DNA from: Nocardia nova
GTDB taxonomy: Bacteria > Actinomycetota > Actinomycetes > Mycobacteriales > Mycobacteriaceae
Length of the DNA: 64,000 nt
Direction: 5' to 3'
NCBI RefSeq assembly: GCF_002933465.1
Contig: NZ_PSZE01000031.1
Location: 1 to 64,000, forward strand
Position numbers and translations under genes: made by a program. The notes beneath the pieces are model-generated. The model did no database searches, was not told where the DNA came from, and was given only the letters and a program-made list of their open reading frames with translations. Each line of letters begins with the position of its first letter. Positions within the stretch are counted from its first letter, which is position 1. Of this stretch, positions 35,981 through 45,666 are shown piece by piece.

Positions 35981-36152
35981 ATCCCTTGTTCCCGGTCAGT
36001 GCACGAACATCACTCTGAGACGTGATGCGGATCACCCATCCTAAACGGGAAATCGGACATTCGGGGGGCTCTTCCGGCCGGGAGCAACCGGCTCCGCGCA
36101 CCGGAAACCGGCCGCAGCAGTGGGATCGGCGAGCGGGTGGGTCCGGCCGCGC

Positions 36153-37247
36153 TCAGGCGCGGGCGGTGTGGCCGGCGCCCACGGCCTCGGCGAGGCTGCG
36201 GTATCCGTCCGCGCGCAGGCGGGCGGCGATGCCGCGATGCACCGAGCGCGTCCAGAACGGCCCGCCGTAGATGAACCCGGTATAGCCCTGCAGCAGCGAG
36301 GCTCCCGCGAGAATGCGCTCGTAGGCCTGGTCGGCGTTCTCGATGCCACCGACCGAGATCAGCACCAGCCGGTCTCCGACACGAGCGTAGAGGCGGCGCA
36401 GCACCTCGAGCGAGCGGCCGGCGACCGGCGGGCCGGACAGCCCGCCCGCGCCCATCGCGGCGACCTCGGCGGCCGGAGTGGCCAGTCCGTCGCGGCGAAT
36501 GGTGGTGTTGGTGGCCACGATTCCGGCGAGCCCGAGTTCGACGGCCAGGTCGGCGACCGCGTCGATGTCCTCGTCGGACAGGTCGGGGGCGATCTTGACC
36601 AGGACCGGTTTGGGTTCGGCGCCGGCCGCGACGCTGTCGATCACCGCGCGCAGCAGCGGGCGCAGCGATTCCACGGCCTGCAAATCACGCAGCCCCGGGG
36701 TGTTGGGGGAGCTGACGTTGACCACGACGAAGTCCGCGAGCGGGCCCAGCAGCCGCGCGCTGAGCGCATAGTCCTCGGCGGCGTGTTCGGGCTCCACGAC
36801 CTTGGTCTTGCCGATGTTGGCGCCGATCGGCACGCCACCGCTGCGGCGTGCGGCCAGTCGTTCTGCGGCCGCGGCCGCCCCGTGGTTGTTGAAGCCCATC
36901 CGGTTGATCAGCGCGTGGTCGGCCGGCAACCGGAACAGTCGCGGCGCCGGATTACCCGGCTGCGCCTGCGCGGTGACGGTGCCGATCTCGGCGAAACCGA
37001 AACCCAGTGCGCCCCAAGCGTTCACACCGGCGGCGTCCTTGTCGAACCCGGCGGCCAACCCGAGCGGCGCCGGGAAGTCGACGCCGAAGACGGTGGTGGA
37101 GAGGATCGGATCGCCGGCCGCGGTGAGTGTGCGGGCCAGCCATCGTGTGGGCGGGAAAGCGGTCGTGAGCCGGATGACGGTGAACACGAGGTGATGGATA
37201 CGCTCGGGCGGCACCAGGAACAGCAACCGCAGGAATAAGGAATACAT
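36153..37247 (-). CDS. pyrD: quinone-dependent dihydroorotate dehydrogenase
   Basis: 364-aa class 2 DHODH in de novo pyrimidine synthesis, oxidising dihydroorotate to orotate with electrons to the quinone pool. Visible: the N-terminal membrane-associating helix ([20 protein letters not shown]), [10 protein letters not shown] (FMN site), RMGFNNHG, catalytic Ser region [23 protein letters not shown], and [12 protein letters not shown]. It starts 3 bp after the DUF5703 gene and is the last gene of the lppL-DUF5703-pyrD operon. Confidence 0.95.
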   Translation of the reverse strand: MYSLFLRLLFLVPPERIHHLVFTVIRLTTAFPPTRWLARTLTAAGDPILSTTVFGVDFPAPLGLAAGFDKDAAGVNAWGALGFGFAEIGTVTAQAQPGNPAPRLFRLPADHALINRMGFNNHGAAAAAERLAARRSGGVPIGANIGKTKVVEPEHAAEDYALSARLLGPLADFVVVNVSSPNTPGLRDLQAVESLRPLLRAVIDSVAAGAEPKPVLVKIAPDLSDEDIDAVADLAVELGLAGIVATNTTIRRDGLATPAAEVAAMGAGGLSGPPVAGRSLEVLRRLYARVGDRLVLISVGGIENADQAYERILAGASLLQGYTGFIYGGPFWTRSVHRGIAARLRADGYRSLAEAVGAGHTARA

Positions 37248-37250
37248 CCC

Positions 37251-37544
37251 TCACATCCCCGTTTCGGTCACGGGGAAGCTGGTTTTGCGCCGCCGCAACA
37301 ACACTCGCCGACTGCCGTCGGTGTAGGCGCGCACTCGCGAGAGCTCCCAGCCGCCGAATTCGGCCTGGATGGCCAGGCGCATGGACGCGGTGACCCGATT
37401 CACGTCCGGGGGTAGTCGTAGCGGCACGTACTCGTATTCTCCTTCTTCGCTGGTCTCCTCCCATTCCGCGGGAATCGACCGTCTGCGCCGGTCGTGGTGT
37501 GCGGCGCCGGACGCCGACTCGTATCGAGGCGCTCGAGCCATCAC
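37251..37544 (-). CDS. DUF5703 family protein (Rv2137c-like)
   Basis: 97 aa. The segment EWEETSEEGEYEYVPLRLPP followed by SMRLAIQAEFGGWELSRVR is characteristic of the small actinobacterial DUF5703 family, whose function is unknown. Its start overlaps the upstream lipoprotein stop (ATGA), and pyrD follows after 3 bp. Confidence 0.85.
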   Translation of the reverse strand: MMARAPRYESASGAAHHDRRRRSIPAEWEETSEEGEYEYVPLRLPPDVNRVTASMRLAIQAEFGGWELSRVRAYTDGSRRVLLRRRKTSFPVTETGM

Positions 37545-38563
37545 TGACCTCTCTTCCTCTGGTCCGCACCGATGCGTTGCAGACCGTCTCCGGTTGCCGA
37601 CCCGACGAACATGTCGCCGGTGTGGCTGTCGATCGTCAGCGAATTGGGCTGGCGCACCGTCGCGAAGCGACCCACTTCTTCCGGTATACCGGTCGACAGA
37701 TCGAAACCGACCACCTCGTTGCTACCGCTGAGCGTGAGCCACACGGTGTCGGACCGTTCATCGTAGGCCAGTGCGTAGGGGGAGGGCCCGACCGGGAAAC
37801 GCTGGCGCAGCAGCAGCGGATCGGCCGTGTAGACCAGCAGGGCGCCGCCGGAGGTGTCGGTGGCCAGCAGGCGGCCGTAGTGGTCGCTGATGACATGGGT
37901 GGCACCCAGGCCCGCGCGCAGGGCCAGACCAGGGCGGTCGCGGTCGAGGTCGAGTTCGGTGAGGGTGGTCTGGTCCAGATCCAGCGTGGCGACCGCGTTC
38001 GCCGCGATGGCCACCGCATCGACGGCGCCCAGGCCGCCGACGGTTGTCTTCGGATGCCCGTCCGCGTCGAGGATCTGCACGCGGCCACCGTCGAGTCCGG
38101 CCACCAGACTGCCGTCCCCGCGCCCGGCGACCGCGCGCACGTCGCCGTCGACCGGCACCGGGTGGATCGCGGCGGTGGCGACATCGACGCGCAACACCTC
38201 CCGCCCGGCCCCGACGAGCACCTCGCCCGGCGCGCCGAGAGCGAGGCCGGTGGCGTGCGCGGGCAGGGTGATCGCGCGCGCGGACGCCGGATTGGCCGGG
38301 TCGACCAGGCGTAACCCGAGGCCGTTGGGGTCGAGGGCGACCACCCGGCCGCTGGTGGGTTCGGCGAGCAGTGCCCCGACCGGCCCGAAGGCGGTGACGG
38401 CTCCGGCGGGCGTGGCGGCCGCCGCCGGCGCGGTGGCGGCGCGTCCGGGAGCGCCGGCCGCGGGGGCAGTGGTGTCGTCGCTGTGGGAGGAACAGCCCGC
38501 GACCAGCACGACGGCACCGGCGGCCGCGAGGACGGCACCCAGTGCCGACCGGTAACCCCGCAT
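37541..38563 (-). CDS. lppL: lipoprotein with beta-propeller repeats (LppL-like)
   Basis: 340 aa. Signal peptide with lipobox VVLVAGCSS (Cys ~24), an Ala/Pro/Gly-rich linker, then repeats of the YncE/NHL type such as LVDPANPASARAITLPAHATGLA and LAYDERSDTVWLTLSGSNEVVGF. Probably a surface-anchored propeller for protein contact. Gene order with DUF5703 and pyrD supports the Rv2138 (lppL) equivalence; the symbol is tentative. Confidence 0.75.
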   Translation of the reverse strand: MRGYRSALGAVLAAAGAVVLVAGCSSHSDDTTAPAAGAPGRAATAPAAAATPAGAVTAFGPVGALLAEPTSGRVVALDPNGLGLRLVDPANPASARAITLPAHATGLALGAPGEVLVGAGREVLRVDVATAAIHPVPVDGDVRAVAGRGDGSLVAGLDGGRVQILDADGHPKTTVGGLGAVDAVAIAANAVATLDLDQTTLTELDLDRDRPGLALRAGLGATHVISDHYGRLLATDTSGGALLVYTADPLLLRQRFPVGPSPYALAYDERSDTVWLTLSGSNEVVGFDLSTGIPEEVGRFATVRQPNSLTIDSHTGDMFVGSATGDGLQRIGADQRKRGQ

Positions 38564-38714
38564 GCTCCGAACTCCTTCGTGTGACTCATGCGTACTGCTT
38601 CATCTGACCATGATCGGACACGCGGCCCGGTCACCGGGGTCGTTCCGGCGTGGGACGCGCCTCACCCGTTACCGTGGATACCTCGCATCGGACGTCGAAC
38701 CAGGGGAGTCTCGG

Positions 38715-39068
38715 TTGGAAACAGACCGCACGTCTGAATTCACACTTGAAGATTTAACCGTTGGTCCGTTCGCACACGGATTCGGCCGAACGGCCGAGGG
38801 GCAACCGTTCGCTTTCCGCACGGTGCGTTCCACGCTCACCCTCGAGATCTACCGCGCCGACACCACCACCGACGTGCCCGGCCCGGAGGATGTGGTGGCC
38901 GTGGTCGAGGCCGCCGTCACCGATATCGACCTCGACGACGCCCGTAGTGTGCGCGCCCTGGTGCGTGATCTGGTGCCGACCGCCGTGCCGGTCCCGGAGC
39001 AGCGCGGGGCGACCACGACGGTGCGCGCGTTGCTGAACCGGTTGAGCGCGGTCATCGAAGGTCGCTGA
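38715..39068 (+). CDS. hypothetical protein, TTG start
   Basis: 117 aa with an acidic N terminus (ETDRTSEFTLEDLTVGPFAHGFGR), a central strand-rich part and a C-terminal helix ending RALLNRLSAVIEGR. The TTG at 38715 is preferred because GGGGAG lies 6 nt upstream; a longer in-frame reading to 38562 overlaps the divergent lipoprotein start. No family recognised. It is divergent from lppL. Confidence 0.7.
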   Translation: METDRTSEFTLEDLTVGPFAHGFGRTAEGQPFAFRTVRSTLTLEIYRADTTTDVPGPEDVVAVVEAAVTDIDLDDARSVRALVRDLVPTAVPVPEQRGATTTVRALLNRLSAVIEGR

Positions 39069-39124
39069 TCACACATGCCAGACTGGAGGAACCACCGGTT
39101 ACCTTCGACACATTCGAGGACGTA

Positions 39125-39658
39125 ATGGCATTGCGACGCACGGTCCACGGCGCATTCGGAATCACGATGCTCGCGCTGGTGATCGCCGCCTGCGACAGCG
39201 GTCCCGATGAGGCTTCGGTGGCGGCGGCGCGCTCGTCGGCCTACGCCGCGCTCACCTCCTCCTCGGAGGCGGCCGCCGTCAGCAGCGCCAACCGGCCGCC
39301 GCTGCCGACCGCCGCACAGCTGGATTTACAGATCAAACGCGCACTGGATCCCTCGCTGCCCGACAGTGAACGCACCGACCTGATCGAGGACGGTGCCGCG
39401 TTCAAAGACGCCATTCCCGACATGTACAAGGCGCTGCACGACAATCCGCGCGCCGTCTACGGCGTGGTCGATCCGGTATTCGACAACCACGACGGCACCC
39501 TGACCGCCACGATGCGGCTGGACAAGGACGGCAGCGGCGAGAACGTGCGCACCACCATCGTGCATTTCGTCGACATCGACGGGAAGTGGAAGATCTCGCG
39601 CACCGATCTGTGCGGAATTCTGCGTTCGGCCGACTACCGCACCCCGGCCTGCGGCTGA
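39125..39658 (+). CDS. low-molecular-weight lipoprotein
   Basis: 177 aa. Lipobox ALVIAACDS with Cys ~24, then a Ser/Ala-rich linker. The domain QIKRALDPSLPDSERTDLIE, followed by DGSGENVRTTIVHFVDIDGK and WKISRTDLCGIL, recalls the NTF2-like low-MW antigen MTB12/Cfp2-type lipoproteins of mycobacteria. The MMPL transporter gene follows after 7 bp, so the two are probably co-transcribed. Confidence 0.8.
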   Translation: MALRRTVHGAFGITMLALVIAACDSGPDEASVAAARSSAYAALTSSSEAAAVSSANRPPLPTAAQLDLQIKRALDPSLPDSERTDLIEDGAAFKDAIPDMYKALHDNPRAVYGVVDPVFDNHDGTLTATMRLDKDGSGENVRTTIVHFVDIDGKWKISRTDLCGILRSADYRTPACG

Positions 39659-39665
39659 CCCCGGC

Positions 39666-41759
39666 ATGCTCGAGGGGTTTCTCCTGCGCTGGGGCCGATT
39701 CGTTCATCACCATCGCTACCTGGTGTTCGCGATCCTTGTATTGATCGTGGCCGTCTCGGGGTTCTACGGCCGTGATCTGGGCTCCCGGCTGACCCAGGGT
39801 GGATGGTTCGACGAACACAGCGAATCGGTAGTCGCCTCCAAGCTCGCCGACCAGACCTTCGGCCGCGACACCGATGCCGACGTGATTGTGCTCTACACCG
39901 CACCACCCGGCCACACCGTCGACGATCCGCCGATCCGTACCGCGATCACCTCGGCGCTGAAGGATCTGCACGACCGGTATCCGGACCGGATCAAGAAGAT
40001 CGACAGTTATTTCGACGGCTCGATGATGGGGCAGTTCGCCGACGCCTCCCGCGCCCACGCCTTCGCCAGCATCGGCCTGCACGGCTCCGACACCGCCACC
40101 GTCGACAACTATCTCGCCATCCGAAAGGATGTGGGCGCAGGCGGTTCCGGGCGCGGACCGGGCGGTACGACGGTACAGCTGGCGGGTCTGCAACCGGTGG
40201 TCGAGGGCATCAATATCGGGATGCAGGACGATATCCACCGCGCCGAGCTGATCGCGCTGCCGGTGGTGGCCGTGCTGCTGTATTTCGTGTTCGGCGGCGT
40301 CGTCGGCGCGCTGTTGCCGGTGCTCATCGGCGGAATGACCATCCTGGGCAGTCAGGGCATGATGCGCCTGCTCACCGACCACATCGACGTCAACGTCTTC
40401 GCCAGCGCCGTGGTCACGCTCGTGAGCCTGGGGCTGGCGATCGACTACGGCCTGTTCGCGGTGACCCGGTTCCGGGAGGAACTGGCGGCCGGACGCAGCG
40501 TGGAGGAGGCGACCGCGCGCACGGTCGCCACGGCCGGGCGCACGGTGCTGTTCTCCGCGGCGATCATCGCGGTGAGCCTGGCGGCGCTGTTCATCTACCC
40601 GAACGGGGTGCTGCGCTCGGTGCCCTACGGCGGCATCAGTTCGGTACTGCTGGCGGCACTGCTGTCGGTGACGGCACTGCCGGCGGCGCTGAGTATCGTC
40701 GGGTGGCGCATCGATCTGTGGGGCTGGCACCGGTTCGCCGGGATCCGTAGCGCCCAGGAGATCGACAACGGATTCTTCGCCAAGCTGGCGCTGTTCGCGA
40801 TGCGCCATCCCGCGCGGGTGATCGTGCCGGTGGTGGCCGGACTGCTGTTCCTGTTGATCCCGTTCCGCAACATCGAATTCGGCGGGCTGTCGGAGCGGTA
40901 CCTGGCGGCCGACAACCCGGCCCGGGTGGCACAGGAGAAATTCGACACGTTGTTTCCCGAATTCCGCACGGAGCCGTTGAAATTGGTGGTCGTGGGGGCG
41001 GATCCGCAGCAGTTGTCCGATATCCGGTTCCAAGCCAATTTCGCACCCGGGCTGACCGGCCCGTTCGAGGCGGCGGCGCCGACGACCAACGGCATCAATG
41101 TGCTGTCCACCGGTCTGGTGCGCAAAGCCGACGCAGACGCCGCCATCGCGGCGCTGCGCGCGATTCCGCATCCGCCCGGGGTACAGGTGATGGTCGCCGG
41201 GGTGCCGGCCCTGGAGCGCGACGCCATTCACGGCCTCATCGACGGATTGCCCTTGCTGGCAACGATTCTGGCGACCGCGGCCCTGGCACTGATGTACATC
41301 GCCTTCCGCTCGATCGTGCTGGCGTTGAAGGCCGTGCTGATGAGCGCGCTGAGTCTCGGTGCGGCACTGGGCATTCTGACGTGGGTGTTCGTCGAAGGCC
41401 ACGGCGCGGGTCTGTTCGGCTTCACCCCTGGGCCGCTGATGTTCGCGGTGCTGGTGCTGATCGTGACGGTGCTGTTCGGATTGTCCACCGACTACGAAGT
41501 GTTCCTGCAATCGCGCATGGCCGAGGCGCGGGCGGGTGGGGCACCGCCGGCGGAGGCGATCCGCTACGGCATCGCCCATACCGGCGGGGTGATCACCTCG
41601 GCGGCGGCGATTCTGATCGTGGTGACCGGTGCGTTCGGATTCTCGGATCTGGTGCTGATGAAATACATCGCCTACGGCATGATCGCGGCGCTGATCCTGG
41701 ATGCCACCGTGATTCGCATGCTGCTGACCCCGGCGGTACTGAAAGTGGTGTGGCGCTGA
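39666..41759 (+). CDS. MMPL family transporter
   Basis: 697-aa RND-superfamily exporter: a membrane segment at ~18-35, periplasmic domain 1, then a five-helix block with the GLAIDYGLFAVTRFREEL proton-relay-like motif, a second periplasmic domain, and a second helix block with LFGLSTDYEVFLQSRMAEA. Such proteins export lipids or siderophores across the inner membrane of mycolic-acid bacteria. It is shorter than mycobacterial MmpL3 (no long C-terminal tail), in line with small MMPL proteins. Cargo unknown. Confidence 0.92.
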   Translation: MLEGFLLRWGRFVHHHRYLVFAILVLIVAVSGFYGRDLGSRLTQGGWFDEHSESVVASKLADQTFGRDTDADVIVLYTAPPGHTVDDPPIRTAITSALKDLHDRYPDRIKKIDSYFDGSMMGQFADASRAHAFASIGLHGSDTATVDNYLAIRKDVGAGGSGRGPGGTTVQLAGLQPVVEGINIGMQDDIHRAELIALPVVAVLLYFVFGGVVGALLPVLIGGMTILGSQGMMRLLTDHIDVNVFASAVVTLVSLGLAIDYGLFAVTRFREELAAGRSVEEATARTVATAGRTVLFSAAIIAVSLAALFIYPNGVLRSVPYGGISSVLLAALLSVTALPAALSIVGWRIDLWGWHRFAGIRSAQEIDNGFFAKLALFAMRHPARVIVPVVAGLLFLLIPFRNIEFGGLSERYLAADNPARVAQEKFDTLFPEFRTEPLKLVVVGADPQQLSDIRFQANFAPGLTGPFEAAAPTTNGINVLSTGLVRKADADAAIAALRAIPHPPGVQVMVAGVPALERDAIHGLIDGLPLLATILATAALALMYIAFRSIVLALKAVLMSALSLGAALGILTWVFVEGHGAGLFGFTPGPLMFAVLVLIVTVLFGLSTDYEVFLQSRMAEARAGGAPPAEAIRYGIAHTGGVITSAAAILIVVTGAFGFSDLVLMKYIAYGMIAALILDATVIRMLLTPAVLKVVWR

Positions 41760-41989
41760 GTCTTTCGCACGGCGGCCCGACAGCCCGACGCGTCGACCGC
41801 GCAGAGCTGGGCGCTGCTCGTGCGGACCTTGCGAAACCCGTCCTGAATTCCCGGAAACCGTTCGCGCCACAGCAGCGGGCCGGGATGAATGCGCGGTGTC
41901 AGCGCTGCCGCCAGGGCCCGGCGCTGCGCGGGGCTCTGGCTGATCCTGGTGCGCACGGCGGTGATCCAGCCGAGGCGTTCGACGTGATC

Positions 41990-42357
41990 GTGCCGGCGCG
42001 CTGGTCACCGCGCAGCTCAGAGACGATCTGCTCACCCACGCCACGATCTATTGGGCCACCAACACCATCGGCACCTCGATCCGCATCTACGCCAACAACA
42101 ATCGCTATCCCTGGACGCCTTCGCACGATCGCCTCCCGGTCGTGCAGGCGCCCACCGGCATCACCTTCGTCGGCTACGAGAATCCACCCGGTGTCGGCAC
42201 CGACGGCCGCGTCGAGCACTTCCGCACCGGCGACCGCGCCCAGTGGTACAACCACGTCAATCTCACCGTCCACGACCGCGGCGGCCACTTCATCCCGTGG
42301 GAGATCCCGGATCTGTGGATAGACGACCTGCGCCGCACCTTCCGCGGGCGGCGCTGA
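41990..42357 (+). pseudogene. C-terminal fragment of an epoxide hydrolase
   Basis: An open plus-strand frame without a suitable start reads LLTHATIYWATNTIGTSIRI, later GITFVGYENPPGV, and ends VHDRGGHFIPWEIPDLWIDD. This matches the C-terminal third of alpha/beta-hydrolase epoxide hydrolases (EphB/EHN type), including the catalytic His (GGHF). The N-terminal domain and nucleophile Asp are absent, and upstream to the MMPL stop (41760-41990) I see no coding remnant. Confidence 0.6.
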
Positions 42358-42373
42358 CCCGGTGCGGGGCGAG

Positions 42374-43267
42374 TCACCGGGGCGGGGGAGCGAACCCGTC
42401 CGGCCACTCGGTGCCGTCGTCGTATTTCACCCCCGTCAAGTCCGCGCCGGTGAGCAGTGCGCCGGTCAGTTTCGCGCCGACGAGGTCGGCTTCGTTGAGC
42501 TTCGTGCTGGTCAGGTGGACGCCGGTCAAATTCGCGCCCGACAGGCGCGCGCCGGTGAGATTCGCTCGGTGCAGGTCGGTGCCGGTGAGGTCGTCGTTGC
42601 CGAGATTCGCCTCGGTGAGGTCGGCGAAGGCGAAACGTGTGCCGCTGAGCTTCGCGCCGGTGAGGTCGACATGGCCGAGTGCCGCGCCGATCAGGCGCAC
42701 GCCGGTCAGATCCGCGCCGGCGAGCCGCGCACCGTTCAGAGTCGCGCCGTTCAGACAGGTGCGGCTGAGATCGACTCGATGGCCGCCGTCACGAGCCGCG
42801 TCACGGCGGCCGACGACCGTGAGCGCGGTTTGGATGTCGGCGGGCGGATCGAGGGCGGTATCCGGCCGCGACTCGGAGGCGTCGCACGCGGTTGCGGCTG
42901 CCTGGGTACGCACGAACGCCTCGAGCACGGAGAACACGGTCGGATGGTCCACCGTCGAGTCCTTCGCGAGCCTTTCCAGCAGATAGATACCCGAGATCCG
43001 GACGTTGATCTTGTCGGATGCCAGTTGCTCTGCGGCCAGCCGGAAACGGTCGGTCACCGCGACCTGCTCGGACAGTGCGTATTGATTGTTCGTCGCGCGC
43101 AGCGATTGAGCGGTGAACCACAAGGCAACGGCAGCGGTGAGTGTCGCCCCGAGCGTACCGACGGCTGTCGCCATGGCCGCCACCTTCGCCCACCCGGGCC
43201 AATCCACCACCCGCCGCAGCCAGGATCTCGATCCGGCGGGTTCCGCAGGCGTCTTCGACGTCGTCAT
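42374..43267 (-). CDS. membrane-anchored pentapeptide-repeat protein
   Basis: 297 aa: a cytoplasmic start, one hydrophobic segment (VAAMATAVGTLGATLTAAVALWF), a helical region resembling the coupling domain seen in such proteins (RFRLAAEQLASDKINVRISGIYLLERLA), then about 20 A(D/N)LxG pentapeptides (LNGATLNGARLAGADLTG and onward) forming a right-handed quadrilateral helix. The pattern is common in actinobacteria. DNA-mimic gyrase protection is known for some relatives, but nothing here shows it. Confidence 0.88.
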   Translation of the reverse strand: MTTSKTPAEPAGSRSWLRRVVDWPGWAKVAAMATAVGTLGATLTAAVALWFTAQSLRATNNQYALSEQVAVTDRFRLAAEQLASDKINVRISGIYLLERLAKDSTVDHPTVFSVLEAFVRTQAAATACDASESRPDTALDPPADIQTALTVVGRRDAARDGGHRVDLSRTCLNGATLNGARLAGADLTGVRLIGAALGHVDLTGAKLSGTRFAFADLTEANLGNDDLTGTDLHRANLTGARLSGANLTGVHLTSTKLNEADLVGAKLTGALLTGADLTGVKYDDGTEWPDGFAPPPR

Positions 43268-43426
43268 CGCACATCTCCCCTCTCGGAGGCGACTCCCGAA
43301 GTCGGCCTACGACCCCCGCCTCCCTCGATCACTGTAAGCCGAAACCGCTCGGCACCAACCGATTTCACGGTCCGGCGCTGGTCGCACTGTTCGGGCACCC
43401 GGATGTGCTCGTGGACTGAACCGGGT

Positions 43427-44284
43427 TCAGCGGCGCACGGGCAGGACCAACTGGGCGCCGGTGACGGGGTGGTCGATGACCTCGACGGGGTGACGGTACA
43501 CCCGGGTCAGCAGGTCGGTGGTGAGGATCTCGCGGGGGTGGCCGGCAGCGGCGAGGCGGCCTGCGTCGAGCACGGCGACGCGGTCGGCGTAGGCGGCGGC
43601 CAGGCCCAGATCGTGCAGCACGACCACGACAGCCGCGCCCTCGGCGGCGCGGGCCGTGGCCAGGTGCAGCACCTGTTCCTGATGGCCGAGATCCAATGCG
43701 GCGGTGGGCTCGTCGAGCAACAACGTCTCGGTGTCCTGCGCCAGCACCCGGGCCAGCGCCGCGCGGGCGCGCTCACCGCCGGAGAGCGCCGGGAATGGGC
43801 GTGCGGCGAGATGGTCGATATCGGTGGCGGCCAGCGCGGCGGCGATCACCTGGTCGTCGAATTCCTGGCGTGGGGTTCGAGCCCAGGGCGAGCGGCCCAT
43901 GGCGACGACCTCGCGGACCGTGAACGGGAATCCGACGGTGTGGTTCTGCGGCAGCACCGCGCGGCGGCGCGCCATATCGGTGGGAGTCCAATCGGTGACC
44001 GGCCGGCCGTCGAGTTCGACTGTGCCGCTCGCCGGTTCGAGTTCGCCCGCGAGCGCGGCCAGCAGCGTCGACTTGCCCGCCCCGTTGGGCCCCACCAGTG
44101 CCAGGATCTGTCCGGCGACGACGTCGATGTCGACCGATTCGAGCACCGGCCGCCCGCCGCGCGCGATATCGATCCCGCGCGCTCGCAGGGTCACCGCACC
44201 GCGGGGTGTCGGCTGCGGAAGACCGTGGGCAGGACGAAGTGTGCGGATCCATGCACGCACGCGTGCCGTCCCGGCGCCGGTCAT
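43427..44284 (-). CDS. hmuV: heme/iron ABC importer ATP-binding protein (HmuV-like)
   Basis: 285 aa. Walker A GPNGAGKST, Q loop LPQNHTVGF, signature LSGGERAR, Walker B TLLLDEPTAALD and H loop VLHDLGLAA. ATG 44284 overlaps the permease stop by 4 bp. Its place in a permease-binding protein-ATPase run of the FecCD type suggests heme or ferric siderophore import. The last gene of the operon. Confidence 0.88.
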   Translation of the reverse strand: MTGAGTARVRAWIRTLRPAHGLPQPTPRGAVTLRARGIDIARGGRPVLESVDIDVVAGQILALVGPNGAGKSTLLAALAGELEPASGTVELDGRPVTDWTPTDMARRRAVLPQNHTVGFPFTVREVVAMGRSPWARTPRQEFDDQVIAAALAATDIDHLAARPFPALSGGERARAALARVLAQDTETLLLDEPTAALDLGHQEQVLHLATARAAEGAAVVVVLHDLGLAAAYADRVAVLDAGRLAAAGHPREILTTDLLTRVYRHPVEVIDHPVTGAQLVLPVRR

Positions 44285-45666
44285 GCCCAGCCTCCCGATC
44301 GGGCGCGGGTGCGGCGCAGCAGCCAGAAGAAGAACGGACCGCCGACCAGGGAGGTCAGCATGCCCAGGGGGAGATCGGCGTTGTGGACCAGGGTCCTGGC
44401 CCCGATGTCGGCGGCCAGCAGTACCACCGCACCGAGAATCGCCGACAGCGGGATCAGCACCCGGTGCGCGGGACCGACGAGCATGCGCACCACGTGCGGG
44501 ACGATCAATCCGACGAACAGGATGATGCCGGTGAAGGCCACCCCGGCGGTGGCGAGGATCGCGACGACGACGATCACGTTGCGCCGCAATCGTTCCACGT
44601 CGACACCGAGGTGCCGTGCCGCCGATTCGCCGAGGGCGAGCAGATCCAGGCGCGGCGCCATCGCGACCGCCGCCGCCACACCCAGCGCGGCCAGCGGCGC
44701 CACCACGGCCACCGCCTGCCAGGTGGCGCCGTTCAGGCTGCCCATCTGCCAGAACACGATCTGATCGCGGGCCGCGGGGGAGGCGGTGAACAGCAGAAAC
44801 GACATCAGACCGCCGGCGAAGGCGTTCACCGCGATACCGGTCAGCACCAGCGTCACGGTTTCGGTGCGCCCGCCCGAGCGCGACAGCAGATACACCGCGA
44901 GCGTGGTCCCCAGTCCGGCGACGAATGCGCCACCGGCCACCGACCAGGCCGCCGCGAACGCGCCACCGACCACGATCACCACGCCCGCACCGACGGCCGC
45001 GCCCGCGGACACACCGATCACACCGGGTTCGGCGAGCGGATTGGCGAATACGCCCTGCAGCAGCGCACCGGCGGTCGCGAGTGCCGCACCGACCAGCATC
45101 GCCAGCACCACCCGCGGGAACCGGACCTCCCACAGCGTGACCTCACCGGCGGGGTGGTGCGGCATCGGCCCCCAGTCGAGCCCGATCCGGTGCAGCACGC
45201 TGCCGGCCACCTCGAGCGGGGTCGTGGGGACCTGTCCGACAGCGGCCGAGATCAGTGCCAGGATCACCAGCAGTGCGATCGACACTGCGAAGACGACGGT
45301 GATGCGGGACCGGCGACGTGGTGTGCGCGGACCGACGACGGCTTCGCCGGCATCGGAACGGTCCGAGTTCGAACTCGGATGCGGTTCTGCCCGCTGCGTT
45401 TCGGAAGCCGCACCGCCACCGGTCCCGGCAGAAGGTGCGACCGTCGGCCGTTCGGCGCTCCGGCCGCTGAGCGCATCGGGCCCGGAAGTGTGTGCGCCCG
45501 CACCGTTCTGCGGATCGGATGCGCCGTTCGCGTTCGACTCGGCACCCGGCAGACTCGAGATATGTTGCGCCGCAACGGATCCCGCAGAAGGATGCACATG
45601 CGGCCCGGACGGTCGCCGACCGGGATCGGCGGCCGAGTCCTCACCGGGCGAATCGCCGGGGCTCAT
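44281..45666 (-). CDS. hmuU: FecCD-type heme/iron ABC permease with long N-terminal extension (HmuU-like)
   Basis: 461 aa. The last ~345 residues are a typical FecCD permease with about ten membrane helices (PRVVLAMLVGAALATAGALLQG, VGLIVPHVVRMLVGPAHRVL, GGPFFFWLLRR). The first ~115 residues are a Ser/Pro/Gly/Ala-rich low-complexity tail absent from usual family members (~340-350 aa). The real start could therefore lie further in, but no better start with a ribosome site was found. Couples to HmuT and HmuV at both ends by 4-bp overlaps. Confidence 0.87.
   Translation of the reverse strand: MSPGDSPGEDSAADPGRRPSGPHVHPSAGSVAAQHISSLPGAESNANGASDPQNGAGAHTSGPDALSGRSAERPTVAPSAGTGGGAASETQRAEPHPSSNSDRSDAGEAVVGPRTPRRRSRITVVFAVSIALLVILALISAAVGQVPTTPLEVAGSVLHRIGLDWGPMPHHPAGEVTLWEVRFPRVVLAMLVGAALATAGALLQGVFANPLAEPGVIGVSAGAAVGAGVVIVVGGAFAAAWSVAGGAFVAGLGTTLAVYLLSRSGGRTETVTLVLTGIAVNAFAGGLMSFLLFTASPAARDQIVFWQMGSLNGATWQAVAVVAPLAALGVAAAVAMAPRLDLLALGESAARHLGVDVERLRRNVIVVVAILATAGVAFTGIILFVGLIVPHVVRMLVGPAHRVLIPLSAILGAVVLLAADIGARTLVHNADLPLGMLTSLVGGPFFFWLLRRTRARSGGWA

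Noticed and set aside
39402-42044. 880-codon minus-strand open frame opposite the MMPL gene
   Set aside because: Arg/His/Gln-rich with no domain; it is the antisense shadow of a high-GC gene, and the plus-strand MMPL product is clearly real.
42374-43267. Short-period repeats suggesting a CRISPR or satellite array
   Set aside because: The 15-bp periodicity encodes pentapeptide repeats of one protein; no constant repeat-spacer structure is present.
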